A stretch of 56,097 nucleotides of DNA from Cupriavidus sp. BIS7 (GTDB lineage Bacteria > Pseudomonadota > Gammaproteobacteria > Burkholderiales > Burkholderiaceae), in contig NZ_ALOU01000034.1 in NCBI RefSeq assembly GCF_000292345.1, forward strand, positions 1 through 56,097, written 5' to 3'. This document shows, in pieces, positions 12,320-19,802 of this stretch. The position numbers were made by a program, and so were the translations under genes. Numbering within the stretch: position 1 is the stretch's first letter; every line of letters starts with the position of its first letter. The notes under the pieces are model-generated. The model was not told where the DNA came from. It was given only the letters and a program-made list of their open reading frames with translations, and did no database searches.

Positions 12320-12586
12320 ATGCGAACCATCAAGCAAGCCCTGCTCTATACCGCCCTCACCGCCACGCTTGCCGGCGCGGCAGGCCTGGCCAACGCGGCG
12401 CCGCGCGCCGCAGACCCCTATACCGACGGCGCCCGCGTCACCAATCGCGACGGCTATGTCGATCGAGTCGGCACGCGCGACCCGTACACCGACGGCGGCC
12501 ACAGCATCCAGCAACCGCGCAGCCCGTACACCGACGGCGGTTTCAGCGCCACGGGCAAGCGCGACGTGTTCACCGACGGGGCCTGA
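12320..12586 (+). CDS. Secreted PYTDG-repeat protein
   Basis: An 88-residue protein with a signal peptide (MRTIKQALLYTALTATLAGAAGLANA) and a mature part of about 62 residues built on four short repeats: DPYTDGA, DPYTDGG, SPYTDGG and DVFTDGA, separated by polar spacers. The regular aromatic-Thr-Asp-Gly units could bind cations or build an extended surface, but no function is established here. AAGGA lies 7 bases before the ATG. A palindrome resembling CusR/CopR sites lies upstream, and the neighbours are metal-resistance genes, so metal-induced expression is plausible. Small secreted proteins of this style occur in Cupriavidus and Ralstonia (from memory). Confidence 0.75.
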   Translation: MRTIKQALLYTALTATLAGAAGLANAAPRAADPYTDGARVTNRDGYVDRVGTRDPYTDGGHSIQQPRSPYTDGGFSATGKRDVFTDGA

Positions 12587-12616
12587 ATCCGGCCACGGCG
12601 CTACACGTGACGGCCA

Positions 12617-12945
12617 TCACTCCCCGGCCGTCGCGAGCACAGTGAACTGCGCTGCGGGCACCGGCTTACCCAGCAGGTAGCCCTGCAGCGCATCACAGCC
12701 CAACCCTGCCAGAAACGACCGCTATGCGGTCGTTTCCACGCCTTCCGCCGCCACCTGCAGTTTCAGCGTGCACCCGAGCGCCACGATGGCGGACACAATG
12801 GCCGCATGCTCGCTGACTTCGGCAAGATCTCGCACAAAGCCACGCTCAATCTTCGCGGCGTCCGCACTGGTCGTCAGCCGTCACCGCCCGCAAACCACCG
12901 CCGTCCGACAAACGCCTACACCGCTATCAGCGCGCGCCCGAATGG
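12617..12945 (-). pseudogene. EAL-domain (c-di-GMP phosphodiesterase) remnant
   Basis: One minus-strand frame reads AAKIERGFVRDLAEVSEH, then VALGCTLKLQVAAEGVETTA, a TAG stop (12722-12724), and RSFLAGLGCDALQGYLLGKP to a TGA at 12617-12619. This is the C-terminal third of an EAL domain (KIDRSFVRDL ... VVAEGVET ... LGCDxxQGYLLGRP). A second in-frame stop, TGA, lies at 12881-12883, and similarity fades upstream of about 12945. Both stops are single-base changes from sense codons, and the 5' two-thirds of the gene is gone. It is a decayed relic with no likely product. Confidence 0.8.
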
Positions 12946-12974
12946 CTGGCCCCCTGCGTCCGCCTATGCTGGAT

Positions 12975-13180
12975 GCGTGATGAAGCTTTCCACATCCCGG
13001 GCGGCGGGCAGGGCCGCTCAGGTTAGTGCGGCATGCCTTGTAGATGGGACGGGCATGCCGCCGCGCGCCGCACCATGCGCATCGTCAGCCGTGGCTTTGA
13101 GACTGGCCGTGCCGCAAGGTGAGGTGCGCGGGAATCCCGCCATCATCTGGCCCTGGAGCACACGTGCCCCGGGGCTTTTT
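12975..13180 (+). ncRNA. Candidate structured RNA (small RNA or 5' leader)
   Basis: No convincing gene lies in 12946-13322. The plus strand has three stacked hairpins: 13028-13061 (10-bp stem GCGGCATGCC/GGCATGCCGC), 13128-13140 (GCGGG/CCCGC) and a terminator at 13149-13180. A weak -10 (TATGCT, 12965-12970) could start a transcript near 12977. It could be a small RNA or an attenuated leader of the amidotransferase gene at 13323. No signature of TPP, FMN, cobalamin or SAM riboswitches was recognised. Confidence 0.25.
13149..13180 (+). terminator. Intrinsic terminator
   Basis: GGCCCTGG (13149-13156) pairs with CCGGGGCT (13169-13176, one internal G-T and one closing G-T pair). An inner GCAC/GTGC stem closes the loop, and TTTTT (13176-13180) follows. 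This is a textbook rho-independent terminator on the plus strand with no protein-coding gene directly upstream. Confidence 0.55.
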
Positions 13181-13322
13181 CGTTCTGGAACCGCCGCCCC
13201 ACCGCTTGCATCGCCGCCATGACTTCCTAGACTCAGTCTGGCGTCCCCAGGATGGCGCAACCCACGCAGCAGGGCGCCGCGTGGCCTTGCCGCCTCAGGA
13301 GACCATCACTTCAGGAGCCGAC

Positions 13323-14159
13323 ATGTGTAGATGGCTGGCCTACTCGGGCAATCCAATTCAGATGGAAACGTTGCTGTTTCGCGCGCAGCATTCGTTGATC
13401 GACCAGAGTCTGCATTCGCGGCTCGGGCACACCACGACCAATGGCGACGGCTTCGGCATTGGCTGGTATGGTCCCGCAGCCGAGCCACCGTTCCGCTACC
13501 GGTGTGTGCATCCCGCATGGAATGACGCCAACCTGCGCGAAGCGGCGCGGGCCATTCGCTCGCCGCTGTTCATGGCGCATATTCGTGCAGCCACGGAAAC
13601 GCCGGCGCAGGAGACCAACTGCCACCCATTCCGTCACGGACGATGGCTGTTTGCCCACAACGGCCTGATACGTGAATTCCAGACCGTGAAGCGCGAGCTG
13701 ATCCTCGCCATCGACCCGGAACTGTTCCGCATGATCGAAGGCTCCACGGATTCGGAAATCATGTTTCTGCTGGCGCTGACGTTCGGGCTTGAACAGGAGC
13801 CGCGTCAGGCGCTGGAGCGCATGGTGGGACTGATCGAAGAAGTGGGCCGTCGCCACGGCGTGGAATACCCGCTGAACATGACCGTCTGCGCCACCGACGG
13901 GCAGCAGATCGTGGCCGCGCGCTACTCGAGCGAGCACGATTCGCGATCGCTGTTTCACAGCGCGTCGTTCCACCACCTGCACCAGCTCTATCCGGAGAAC
14001 TCACGCATCAAGGAGGTCGGGGAGCATGGCTTCCTCGTGCTGTCCGAGCCGCTCGTCGATCTTCCCGGCGCGTGGATCGAGGTGCCGGAAAGCAGCTTCA
14101 TCCATGCGCGCGAAGGCGTGGTGGAACTGCAGCCGTTCGCGCCAGGCACATCGGCCTAG
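13323..14159 (+). CDS. Class II glutamine amidotransferase (YafJ-like)
   Basis: A 278-residue protein starting MCRWLAYSGNP, where Cys2 becomes the N-terminal nucleophile of Ntn-type glutamine amidotransferases after removal of Met. Other typical segments are GHTTTNGDGFGIGWY, FMAHIRAAT and PFRHGRWLFAHNGLI. The whole protein is one amidotransferase domain, as in YafJ/DUG3-type proteins, which hydrolyse glutamine or gamma-glutamyl compounds; the acceptor is unknown. AGGAG lies 6 bases upstream of the ATG. It stands alone, 143 bp after a strong terminator. Confidence 0.88.
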   Translation: MCRWLAYSGNPIQMETLLFRAQHSLIDQSLHSRLGHTTTNGDGFGIGWYGPAAEPPFRYRCVHPAWNDANLREAARAIRSPLFMAHIRAATETPAQETNCHPFRHGRWLFAHNGLIREFQTVKRELILAIDPELFRMIEGSTDSEIMFLLALTFGLEQEPRQALERMVGLIEEVGRRHGVEYPLNMTVCATDGQQIVAARYSSEHDSRSLFHSASFHHLHQLYPENSRIKEVGEHGFLVLSEPLVDLPGAWIEVPESSFIHAREGVVELQPFAPGTSA

Positions 14160-14257
14160 CCGCACCGTATTCTGTCAGCACAAATGTGCACACGAAGGCG
14201 GCGCAAAAACAAAAACGGACGGTGCCATGGGCAACCGTCCGTTCCTGTCTGATGCGT

Positions 14258-14334
14258 TGGTAGGCTCGATTGGACTCGAACCAACGACCCCCACCATGTC
14301 AAGGTGGTGCTCTAACCAGCTGAGCTACGAGCCT
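14258..14334 (-). tRNA. tRNA-Val (GAC anticodon)
   Basis: Read on the minus strand, a 7-bp acceptor stem (AGGCTCG/CGAGCCT), D arm (GCTC/GAGC), anticodon stem CCACC/GGTGG with loop TTGACAT (anticodon GAC) and T arm with TTCGAGT form a full cloverleaf. The 3' ACCA is encoded. It is an isolated tRNA gene between the amidotransferase and an ArsR-like gene; no integrated element is visible at its 3' end. Confidence 0.95.
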
Positions 14335-14547
14335 GTTGAAGGGAGCGGATTCTATAGATTGCCTTTGTGCAACGCAAGCTTTTCTTTGCACTTTCTTTTC
14401 GCCGCGCCCGGTTCACGAATCGGCACACGCGGGAGCACTCGCTTGTGACGCATGAACCATCCCTGCAAGCCGCTCAGATATATCGTATAGTTCCGATACA
14501 AATTTTCACATTCAGCGATATTGATTTCGCGAAGTCACGATCCAGAT

Positions 14548-14880
14548 ATGAGGCATCAACCATCCGATCCCCCGGCAATGGACATCGACATCGACGCCAT
14601 CCACAAGGCTTTGGCGAACCCCGTGCGGCGCAGCATCCTGACCTGGCTCAAGACGCCGGAGCAGTGCTTCCCCGAGCAGGAGTATTCGCTCGACATCGGT
14701 GTCTGCGCCGGCCAGATCGATGCGCGCTCGGGTCTGTCGCAATCGACTGTCTCGGCACACCTGGCAACGTTGCAGCGCGCTGGCCTGGTGACCTCCAGGC
14801 GGGTGGGCCAATGGAATTTCTTCAAGCGCGACGAAGCCGTCATCCAGGCGTTTCTTGACCACATGAAGTCCGACCTCTGA
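14548..14880 (+). CDS. ArsR-family winged-helix repressor
   Basis: A 110-residue regulator with the ArsR/SmtB pattern: IHKALANPVRRSILTWLK, a recognition helix in GLSQSTVSAHLATLQRAGLV, and a wing VTSRRVGQWNFFKRD. It carries Cys residues at about positions 34 and 46 (EQCFPEQ, GVCAGQ), so thiol or electrophile sensing is possible. The next gene downstream, 108 bp away on the same strand, encodes an Old Yellow Enzyme, a common partner of electrophile-responsive repressors. ATG 14548 is chosen; ATG 14578 is also possible. Confidence 0.85.
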   Translation: MRHQPSDPPAMDIDIDAIHKALANPVRRSILTWLKTPEQCFPEQEYSLDIGVCAGQIDARSGLSQSTVSAHLATLQRAGLVTSRRVGQWNFFKRDEAVIQAFLDHMKSDL

Positions 14881-14988
14881 CGTCAGCGCCGTACCAGTGG
14901 TGCAGAGCAATGGCACCCGAAACACGCACCGGAACCGGTGCACCCAGTCTCTCGACCCTCTCGATACCGAAACCAAAACCTGACTCTC

Positions 14989-16044
14989 ATGCCTACTCTC
15001 TTCGATCCGATCCGCATTGGCGACCTTGAACTTCCGAACCGCGTCATCATGGCGCCGCTGACCCGTTCGCGGGCCGTGGGCGGCGGCCGGGTGCCGAACG
15101 CGCTGATGGCCCAGTACTACGTGCAGCGCGCGTCCGCAGGCCTGATCCTCAGCGAAGCCACCGCCGTATCCCCGCAGGGTGTGGGCTATGCCGACACGCC
15201 GGGCATCTGGTCCGACGAACAGGTTGCTGGCTGGAAGGCCGTGACCACAGCGGTGCACGCCGCGGGCGGCCGCATCTTCCTGCAGTTGTGGCATGTGGGC
15301 CGCATCTCCGACCCGGTCTTCCTTGATGGCGAGCTTCCGGTGGCGCCCAGTGCAATCGCGGCCGGCGGCCATGTCAGCCTGGTTCGCCCGAAGCGCCCGT
15401 TTGTCACGCCGCGCGCGCTCGATACCGATGAGATTCCCGGCATCGTCGCCGCTTACCGCCGTGGCGCCGAGAACGCCAAGGCAGCCGGTTTCGATGGCGT
15501 GGAAGTCCACGGCGCCAACGGGTATCTGCTGGACCAGTTCCTGCAGGACAGTACCAACAAGCGCACCGACGCCTACGGCGGTTCCATCGAGAATCGCGCC
15601 CGTCTGCTGCTGGAAGTGACAGACGCCTGCATCGCGGTCTGGGGCGCATCTCGCGTCGGCGTGCATCTGGCGCCGCGCGGCGATGCACACACGATGGGCG
15701 ACTCCGACCCGATCGCGACGTTCGGGTATGTTGCGCGCGAACTCGGCAAGCGTGGCATTGCCTTTATCTGCGCGCGTGAAGCGCTGGGCGACAACCGCCT
15801 GGGGCCTGAACTCAAGAAGGCGTTCGGCGGCACCTATATCGCCAACGAAAAGATGACCAAGGCAACCGCCGAGCACGTGCTGGAAGCCGGCGAAGCAGAT
15901 GCCGTGGCATTCGGGCAGCTTTTCATTGCGAACCCCGACCTGCCGCGACGCCTGCTGCTGGACGCGCCGCTCAACACGCCGCAACCGGACACCTATTACC
16001 ACCCGGGTGCGGAAGGCTACGTCGACTACCCTGCCCTCGCCTGA
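14989..16044 (+). CDS. Old Yellow Enzyme family NADH:flavin oxidoreductase (NemA-like)
   Basis: A 351-residue FMN-dependent ene-reductase in a TIM-barrel fold. Typical signatures are LFDPIRIGDLELPNRVIMAP, LTRSRA, QLWHVGRISDP and EVHGANGYLLDQFLQD, followed by YGGSIENRARLLLEV. Such enzymes reduce alpha/beta-unsaturated carbonyls, nitro compounds or N-ethylmaleimide. The preceding ArsR-like gene probably controls it. Confidence 0.92.
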   Translation: MPTLFDPIRIGDLELPNRVIMAPLTRSRAVGGGRVPNALMAQYYVQRASAGLILSEATAVSPQGVGYADTPGIWSDEQVAGWKAVTTAVHAAGGRIFLQLWHVGRISDPVFLDGELPVAPSAIAAGGHVSLVRPKRPFVTPRALDTDEIPGIVAAYRRGAENAKAAGFDGVEVHGANGYLLDQFLQDSTNKRTDAYGGSIENRARLLLEVTDACIAVWGASRVGVHLAPRGDAHTMGDSDPIATFGYVARELGKRGIAFICAREALGDNRLGPELKKAFGGTYIANEKMTKATAEHVLEAGEADAVAFGQLFIANPDLPRRLLLDAPLNTPQPDTYYHPGAEGYVDYPALA

Positions 16045-16124
16045 GTGAAAGGTAGCCAGCCGCGAACCCCCTGTCTTTTCCTCCGCCTGCCGTGCGCGGG
16101 GGTTCGCAGCCAGGCCAAACGACC

Positions 16125-16520
16125 TCAGGCGAACTTTTCCTTCAGGAACGCCACCATGTAGGGCGTGGCGGCCGCCGCAACGGTGGCCGCCATTCCGGGG
16201 TCCAGCCCCATTTTCTCGGCGAGCGATTCGGCTACACGGCCGGTCAGGACGCCTTCGCCGCCTTCGGTCAGCGACTTGACGAAGCCATCGCCACGGACCA
16301 GGCCCGCTGCAAACGCCGCGAAAAAGCTCTTGCCCGCGTGGTCGCCCAGCAGGCCCGAACTCGAACTCTGCTCTTCGACGTGGGCATGCGCCGTCTCCGC
16401 GACCTGCCCGAGCATCTGCTGGGCATCGTCCGCATTGATGCCCTGATCCGCCAGCGCCTGGGCCGCCTGGCCGCCATGCTCGGAAGCCAGGAATTCAGAA
16501 ACAAGTTGCTGCATTTCCAT
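16125..16520 (-). CDS. Hypothetical small helical protein
   Basis: A 131-residue soluble protein of unknown function. It is rich in Ala, Gly and Glu, lacks a signal peptide, and ends with a hydrophobic helix (MAATVAAAATPYMVAFLKEKF). The first part (VSEFLASEHGGQAAQALADQG) weakly recalls DUF937-type proteins, but this is not firm. AAGGAG stands 8 bases before the ATG, supporting a real gene. Confidence 0.65.
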   Translation of the reverse strand: MEMQQLVSEFLASEHGGQAAQALADQGINADDAQQMLGQVAETAHAHVEEQSSSSGLLGDHAGKSFFAAFAAGLVRGDGFVKSLTEGGEGVLTGRVAESLAEKMGLDPGMAATVAAAATPYMVAFLKEKFA

Positions 16521-16734
16521 GGAACGCTCTCCTTCGGAAGTCCGGCTCGAAGTGTTGAACCGGGATTGGGGGTGGTATCAGCATAGTGTGCGATCCACAT
16601 GCGCAGAAGGGCCACCGAAGGCGCACAGAAGGCGCGCAGAAGGCTCCACGCTGCCGTCGGGCTGGTTGATCGAAGCGGCTGAAACTGGAGTACAGTTCCT
16701 CACAGATTCCGGCCCGGCGACCAAAGGGGGCATC

Positions 16735-16950
16735 ATGAGCGAAGACAAGGTTGTCACCGTCACCGTACAGGACAACGGGCCTTACCGTATCAAGGGCCCC
16801 GTCACGATCCTGACCCCGGCAGGCGTGCCTTTCACCTTCGAAGGCGACCAGGTGTGGCTGTGCCGCTGCGGTCAATCGGAGAACAAGCCGTTCTGCGATG
16901 GCACGCACAAGCGCGTGGGCTTTTCCAGCACGCCGCAGCCCATGCCCTAA
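16735..16950 (+). CDS. CDGSH iron-sulfur domain protein
   Basis: A 71-residue protein with the motif CRCGQSENKPFCDGTH, which matches C-x-C-x2-(S/T)-x3-P-x-C-D-G-(S/T/A)-x-H, the 3Cys-1His ligand set of mitoNEET-type [2Fe-2S] clusters. It is a likely electron-transfer or redox-sensing protein of the cytoplasm. AAAGGGGG lies just before the ATG. It is divergent from the helical protein at 16125-16520. Confidence 0.9.
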   Translation: MSEDKVVTVTVQDNGPYRIKGPVTILTPAGVPFTFEGDQVWLCRCGQSENKPFCDGTHKRVGFSSTPQPMP

Positions 16951-16966
16951 GGCGCAGCATCGCCAG

Positions 16967-17290
16967 TCAGATGGGCCCTGGCAGCGTCTTCAGGCCAATC
17001 CAGAGCACGCAGATGATGACGTTGACCGGCACGCTGAGCACGCCGGGAACGTAGAACAGCGCCGAGAGTGCTGGCGCGCTCATTATCAGTTCGACCGTGC
17101 CCCCGAGTACGGAGCAAAGCACCCCGCACCAGAACCAGCGCCGCAGGTAGGTCAACAGCCAGTGCGCATGCGCCTTGTTGAAGCGCCAGGCCGCGGACCG
17201 CTCGCGCAGGTCGCCCCGGCTGGCGTCCTTGAATAGCCAGTCGAAAAAGAAGTAGCGGTACAGCAGGGTGCGAAAGGCAAGCTCTTGCAT
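16967..17290 (-). CDS. Hypothetical small membrane protein
   Basis: A 107-residue protein with two predicted transmembrane helices (about residues 48-65, FWCGVLCSVLGGTVELIM, and 72-98, LFYVPGVLSVPVNVIICVLWIGL). The N-terminal half is basic and aromatic. It lies 29 bp downstream of the metallohydrolase gene and looks like the third gene of that operon. No function recognised. Confidence 0.6.
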   Translation of the reverse strand: MQELAFRTLLYRYFFFDWLFKDASRGDLRERSAAWRFNKAHAHWLLTYLRRWFWCGVLCSVLGGTVELIMSAPALSALFYVPGVLSVPVNVIICVLWIGLKTLPGPI

Positions 17291-17319
17291 GATGGCCCGA
17301 TCGCTTTCTCCTCCGGTTT

Positions 17320-18363
17320 TCAGGCCGGGTGGCCCGGTGTCAGTTCGCCCCCGGCCCACGCCGCCGTGACCTCGGCGACGAGGGCCGCCGGGCGGCGCTG
17401 GTAGCGCGACGAGAAATGGAACGGCGTGACGGCCCTGGCGCCAATGCTGCGCGCGATTCGGCCTGCCTGTTCGGCGGTCAGGTGGTTCTTGCGCTGCGCG
17501 TGCGCCCGGTCGCTGTCCAGAAAGACGCTTTCGATAAAGAGCTGGTCCACCCCACCCATCAGTTGCGATAACGCTCGCACGTTCTCATCGGTATAGCGCA
17601 AATCGGTCACGTAGCCGATGCGCTGCCCCGATACGACATCGAGGATCATCCGGCTCAGTTCGCCGATCTGGCGTGTGGCCGCGTGATCGCCCTGCCTGTC
17701 GCGCCACTGCACAAGAATAGGCGCATCCAGCGCGGCACCGCTCAGGACCGCGTGCTTGAGATCCCGCAGCCAGGCGCCCGTCGTCAGGCCGGACTCGATC
17801 AGCCGGTCCTTGTTGATGACGAGGCGGGCCTTCTCTTCCACCACATAGGCCAGGCATGGCGTGCCGTGATCGACGAAGCAGGCGCGCACACGGAAGCTCG
17901 GCTCGTCGTGCACGGTGTCGTCAGTGCCGCCGGTCCCAGCCGTCGTGGATGCTTCCTCCCTTGCAAAGCCGTGCCGGCTCGAAAAGCACGCGTGCCGCCG
18001 CGCGCCGTCCAGCCCCAGTTCGATCGCTTCGACCACGATTTCCATCGCATAGCGCTGCACGACGTTCCACGTATAGGCACGCAGCTTGTGCTCGACCTGC
18101 GCCACAAATGCCGGCCCGCCGTACAGCACGATGCGCGATTTGCGCCCCAGCAGCACACGCAGCAGGTGATCGAAGCCGGAGAAATGGTCCATATGCGCGT
18201 GCGTGACAAACACATGCGACAGGCGCATCAGTTCGCGCGGCATCAGCCTTGTGATATCGCCGAGATCGAACAGCAGCGCCCGCCGTTCGTCCAGGAAATC
18301 CACGAACAGCCCCGGATCGCCGAAGGCATCATTGACCAGGCGGGGTTCCAGCAATGTGCGCAT
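17320..18363 (-). CDS. RNase Z-like metallo-beta-lactamase-fold hydrolase
   Basis: A 347-residue zinc hydrolase. The metal motif THAHMDHFSGFDHLLR (H-x-H-x-D-H) near residue 56 and RDLRYTDEN / LFIESVFLDSD segments downstream fit the RNase Z/ElaC branch, although the protein is longer than typical tRNase Z and lacks an obvious exosite arm. The substrate is therefore not certain. It is the second of three leftward genes (18736 to 16967) separated by under 30 bp. Confidence 0.8.
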   Translation of the reverse strand: MRTLLEPRLVNDAFGDPGLFVDFLDERRALLFDLGDITRLMPRELMRLSHVFVTHAHMDHFSGFDHLLRVLLGRKSRIVLYGGPAFVAQVEHKLRAYTWNVVQRYAMEIVVEAIELGLDGARRHACFSSRHGFAREEASTTAGTGGTDDTVHDEPSFRVRACFVDHGTPCLAYVVEEKARLVINKDRLIESGLTTGAWLRDLKHAVLSGAALDAPILVQWRDRQGDHAATRQIGELSRMILDVVSGQRIGYVTDLRYTDENVRALSQLMGGVDQLFIESVFLDSDRAHAQRKNHLTAEQAGRIARSIGARAVTPFHFSSRYQRRPAALVAEVTAAWAGGELTPGHPA

Positions 18364-18391
18364 GATCGGTGCCGATACAGGGTGCGGGGCG

Positions 18392-18736
18392 TCACCGCCC
18401 GGTGAGATCGCGAAGCAGCTTCTGCACGATTTCCTCGTGTTGCTCCAGTGCCACTTCCAGCGTCAGCGCGCCATAGCTGTCGTTGCCTGACGCATCCAGT
18501 CCGGTCACCCGGGTAATGAACAGTGGCGTTTCCTTCGGCGCGGCTTCGGACACGCCGCGAAAGCGTGTTGTCACCATGCCGCCTGACTGCTCCAGCAGCG
18601 TCCGGCGGAAGACCAGGTCGTTCTCCGCCATCCAGCGCGACCACTCGTCGCGGTCGGCAACCTGTATGGGCCGGTTCTTCTCGTCAAGGATATAGAAGCG
18701 GGCCCATTTCGAGGGATCGTCACGAGACTTCGCCAT
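18392..18736 (-). CDS. Conserved hypothetical protein
   Basis: A 114-residue soluble protein starting MAKSRDDPSKWARFYILDEKNR. It has no signal peptide or membrane segment and no recognised motif. It is the first gene of a leftward operon with the metallohydrolase and the small membrane protein. GTG 18742, two codons upstream, is an alternative start. Confidence 0.6.
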   Translation of the reverse strand: MAKSRDDPSKWARFYILDEKNRPIQVADRDEWSRWMAENDLVFRRTLLEQSGGMVTTRFRGVSEAAPKETPLFITRVTGLDASGNDSYGALTLEVALEQHEEIVQKLLRDLTGR

Positions 18737-18928
18737 GTTCACGAGCTTAACCCGGCGGCGCGTTCGTGCCCGCGTCTTTTCAGGATTTTTATGAATTCAC
18801 CGCTTGCCATTGCACCAACCTGATGCGCAACGGCCTACGATGCAATCATCGAGTGATGCGGCGCGATGTTGCGCCAGACAAGTGATGGCGAAACAACTGC
18901 GGGTCATGGCATGCCGGGGCATCGCGCC

Positions 18929-19795
18929 ATGAGCGATTCCACGCCTGGCTCGGCTCCACCAGCCGGGCTTCCGGCAACCGGGCCGCGGCCCGTCCCGCGT
19001 GTGGGTCATGCATCGCGTGATATCACGATGCATATCACGCTGGACGCCCAGCACGCCTGGCCGCTTCGGCAAGCACTGACGAGAGACTGCGCGGGCCGGT
19101 CATGGACCATCTGCGTCGCGGTGTTGCCGGGCGGCGGGCGCATGCGCCTGTCGCTGACGTTGCCGAGGAGCGCCGTCAGCGATGCACTGGGCCATATCGG
19201 CAACCTCGCACCGGGCGCCGAGGTCAGGCAGTTCTTCGAGATCCCGGACAAGCCTTCTGGCGCATGGCTGGATCTGATCAATGGCGCGGCGGCGCGAACC
19301 GGCCCGATTGATGGCGATTCGCTGCCACTGAGAATCGGCGGCATCCTGCATGAGGAGGATGTCGTGCTCGACATCGACGTGGCCGACCGGCCATCACTAT
19401 TCCGGCAGATTGGCACGCTTGCGGCACAGCGCTACGGGCTCGATGCCGATGCCGTGGCCGCCAGCCTCGCGGAGCGGGAATCGCTCGGTTCAACCGCGCT
19501 GGGGCAAGGCGTGGCACTGCCGCATGGCCGCATAAGCGGTGTGCCACGGGAGGTGGCCTTCTACATTCGGCCTGCGGCGCCCATGGCGTTCGAGGCGCCC
19601 GATGGCTACCCCGTATCGGATCTGGTCTGCCTGCTGCTGCCGGACTGGGGCAACAACTCGCATCTGCATTTGCTGGCAAGCGTTGCTGAGCTTTTCTGTG
19701 ATCGGCGCTTCCGGGAGTCACTGCGGCAATGCCGGGATGCGCAAGCCGTCTGCCACCTGTTCGCCAGCTACGCCCCGGAAGCCGATCGGGTCTGA
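18929..19795 (+). CDS. Two-part protein with C-terminal PtsN-type EIIA domain
   Basis: The last 140 residues are a PTS EIIA domain of the mannitol/fructose/Ntr class: LRIGGILHEEDVVLDIDV, GLDADAVAASLAERESLGSTAL, and GVALPHGRI, in which His199 (ATG 18929 numbering) aligns with the phosphorylated His of PtsN. The PtsN-like tail segment PDWGNNSHLHLLASVAELF is also present. The first 140 residues (MHITLDAQHAWPLRQALTRD and onwards) are a separate alpha/beta-looking domain that I do not recognise. No other PTS gene is nearby, so a regulatory rather than a transport role is likely. The start is uncertain (18866, 18929 or 19028). Confidence 0.72.
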   Translation: MSDSTPGSAPPAGLPATGPRPVPRVGHASRDITMHITLDAQHAWPLRQALTRDCAGRSWTICVAVLPGGGRMRLSLTLPRSAVSDALGHIGNLAPGAEVRQFFEIPDKPSGAWLDLINGAAARTGPIDGDSLPLRIGGILHEEDVVLDIDVADRPSLFRQIGTLAAQRYGLDADAVAASLAERESLGSTALGQGVALPHGRISGVPREVAFYIRPAAPMAFEAPDGYPVSDLVCLLLPDWGNNSHLHLLASVAELFCDRRFRESLRQCRDAQAVCHLFASYAPEADRV

Positions 19796-19802
19796 TACGG
19801 CG

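Noticed and set aside
13018..13260. Minus-strand open frame of 80 residues
   Set aside because: No ribosome site, biased composition and no recognisable segment; the region instead shows RNA-like hairpins on the plus strand.
14258..14334. tRNA-Val as an integration site
   Set aside because: No integrase and no duplicated 3' tRNA end were found in the neighbouring sequence.
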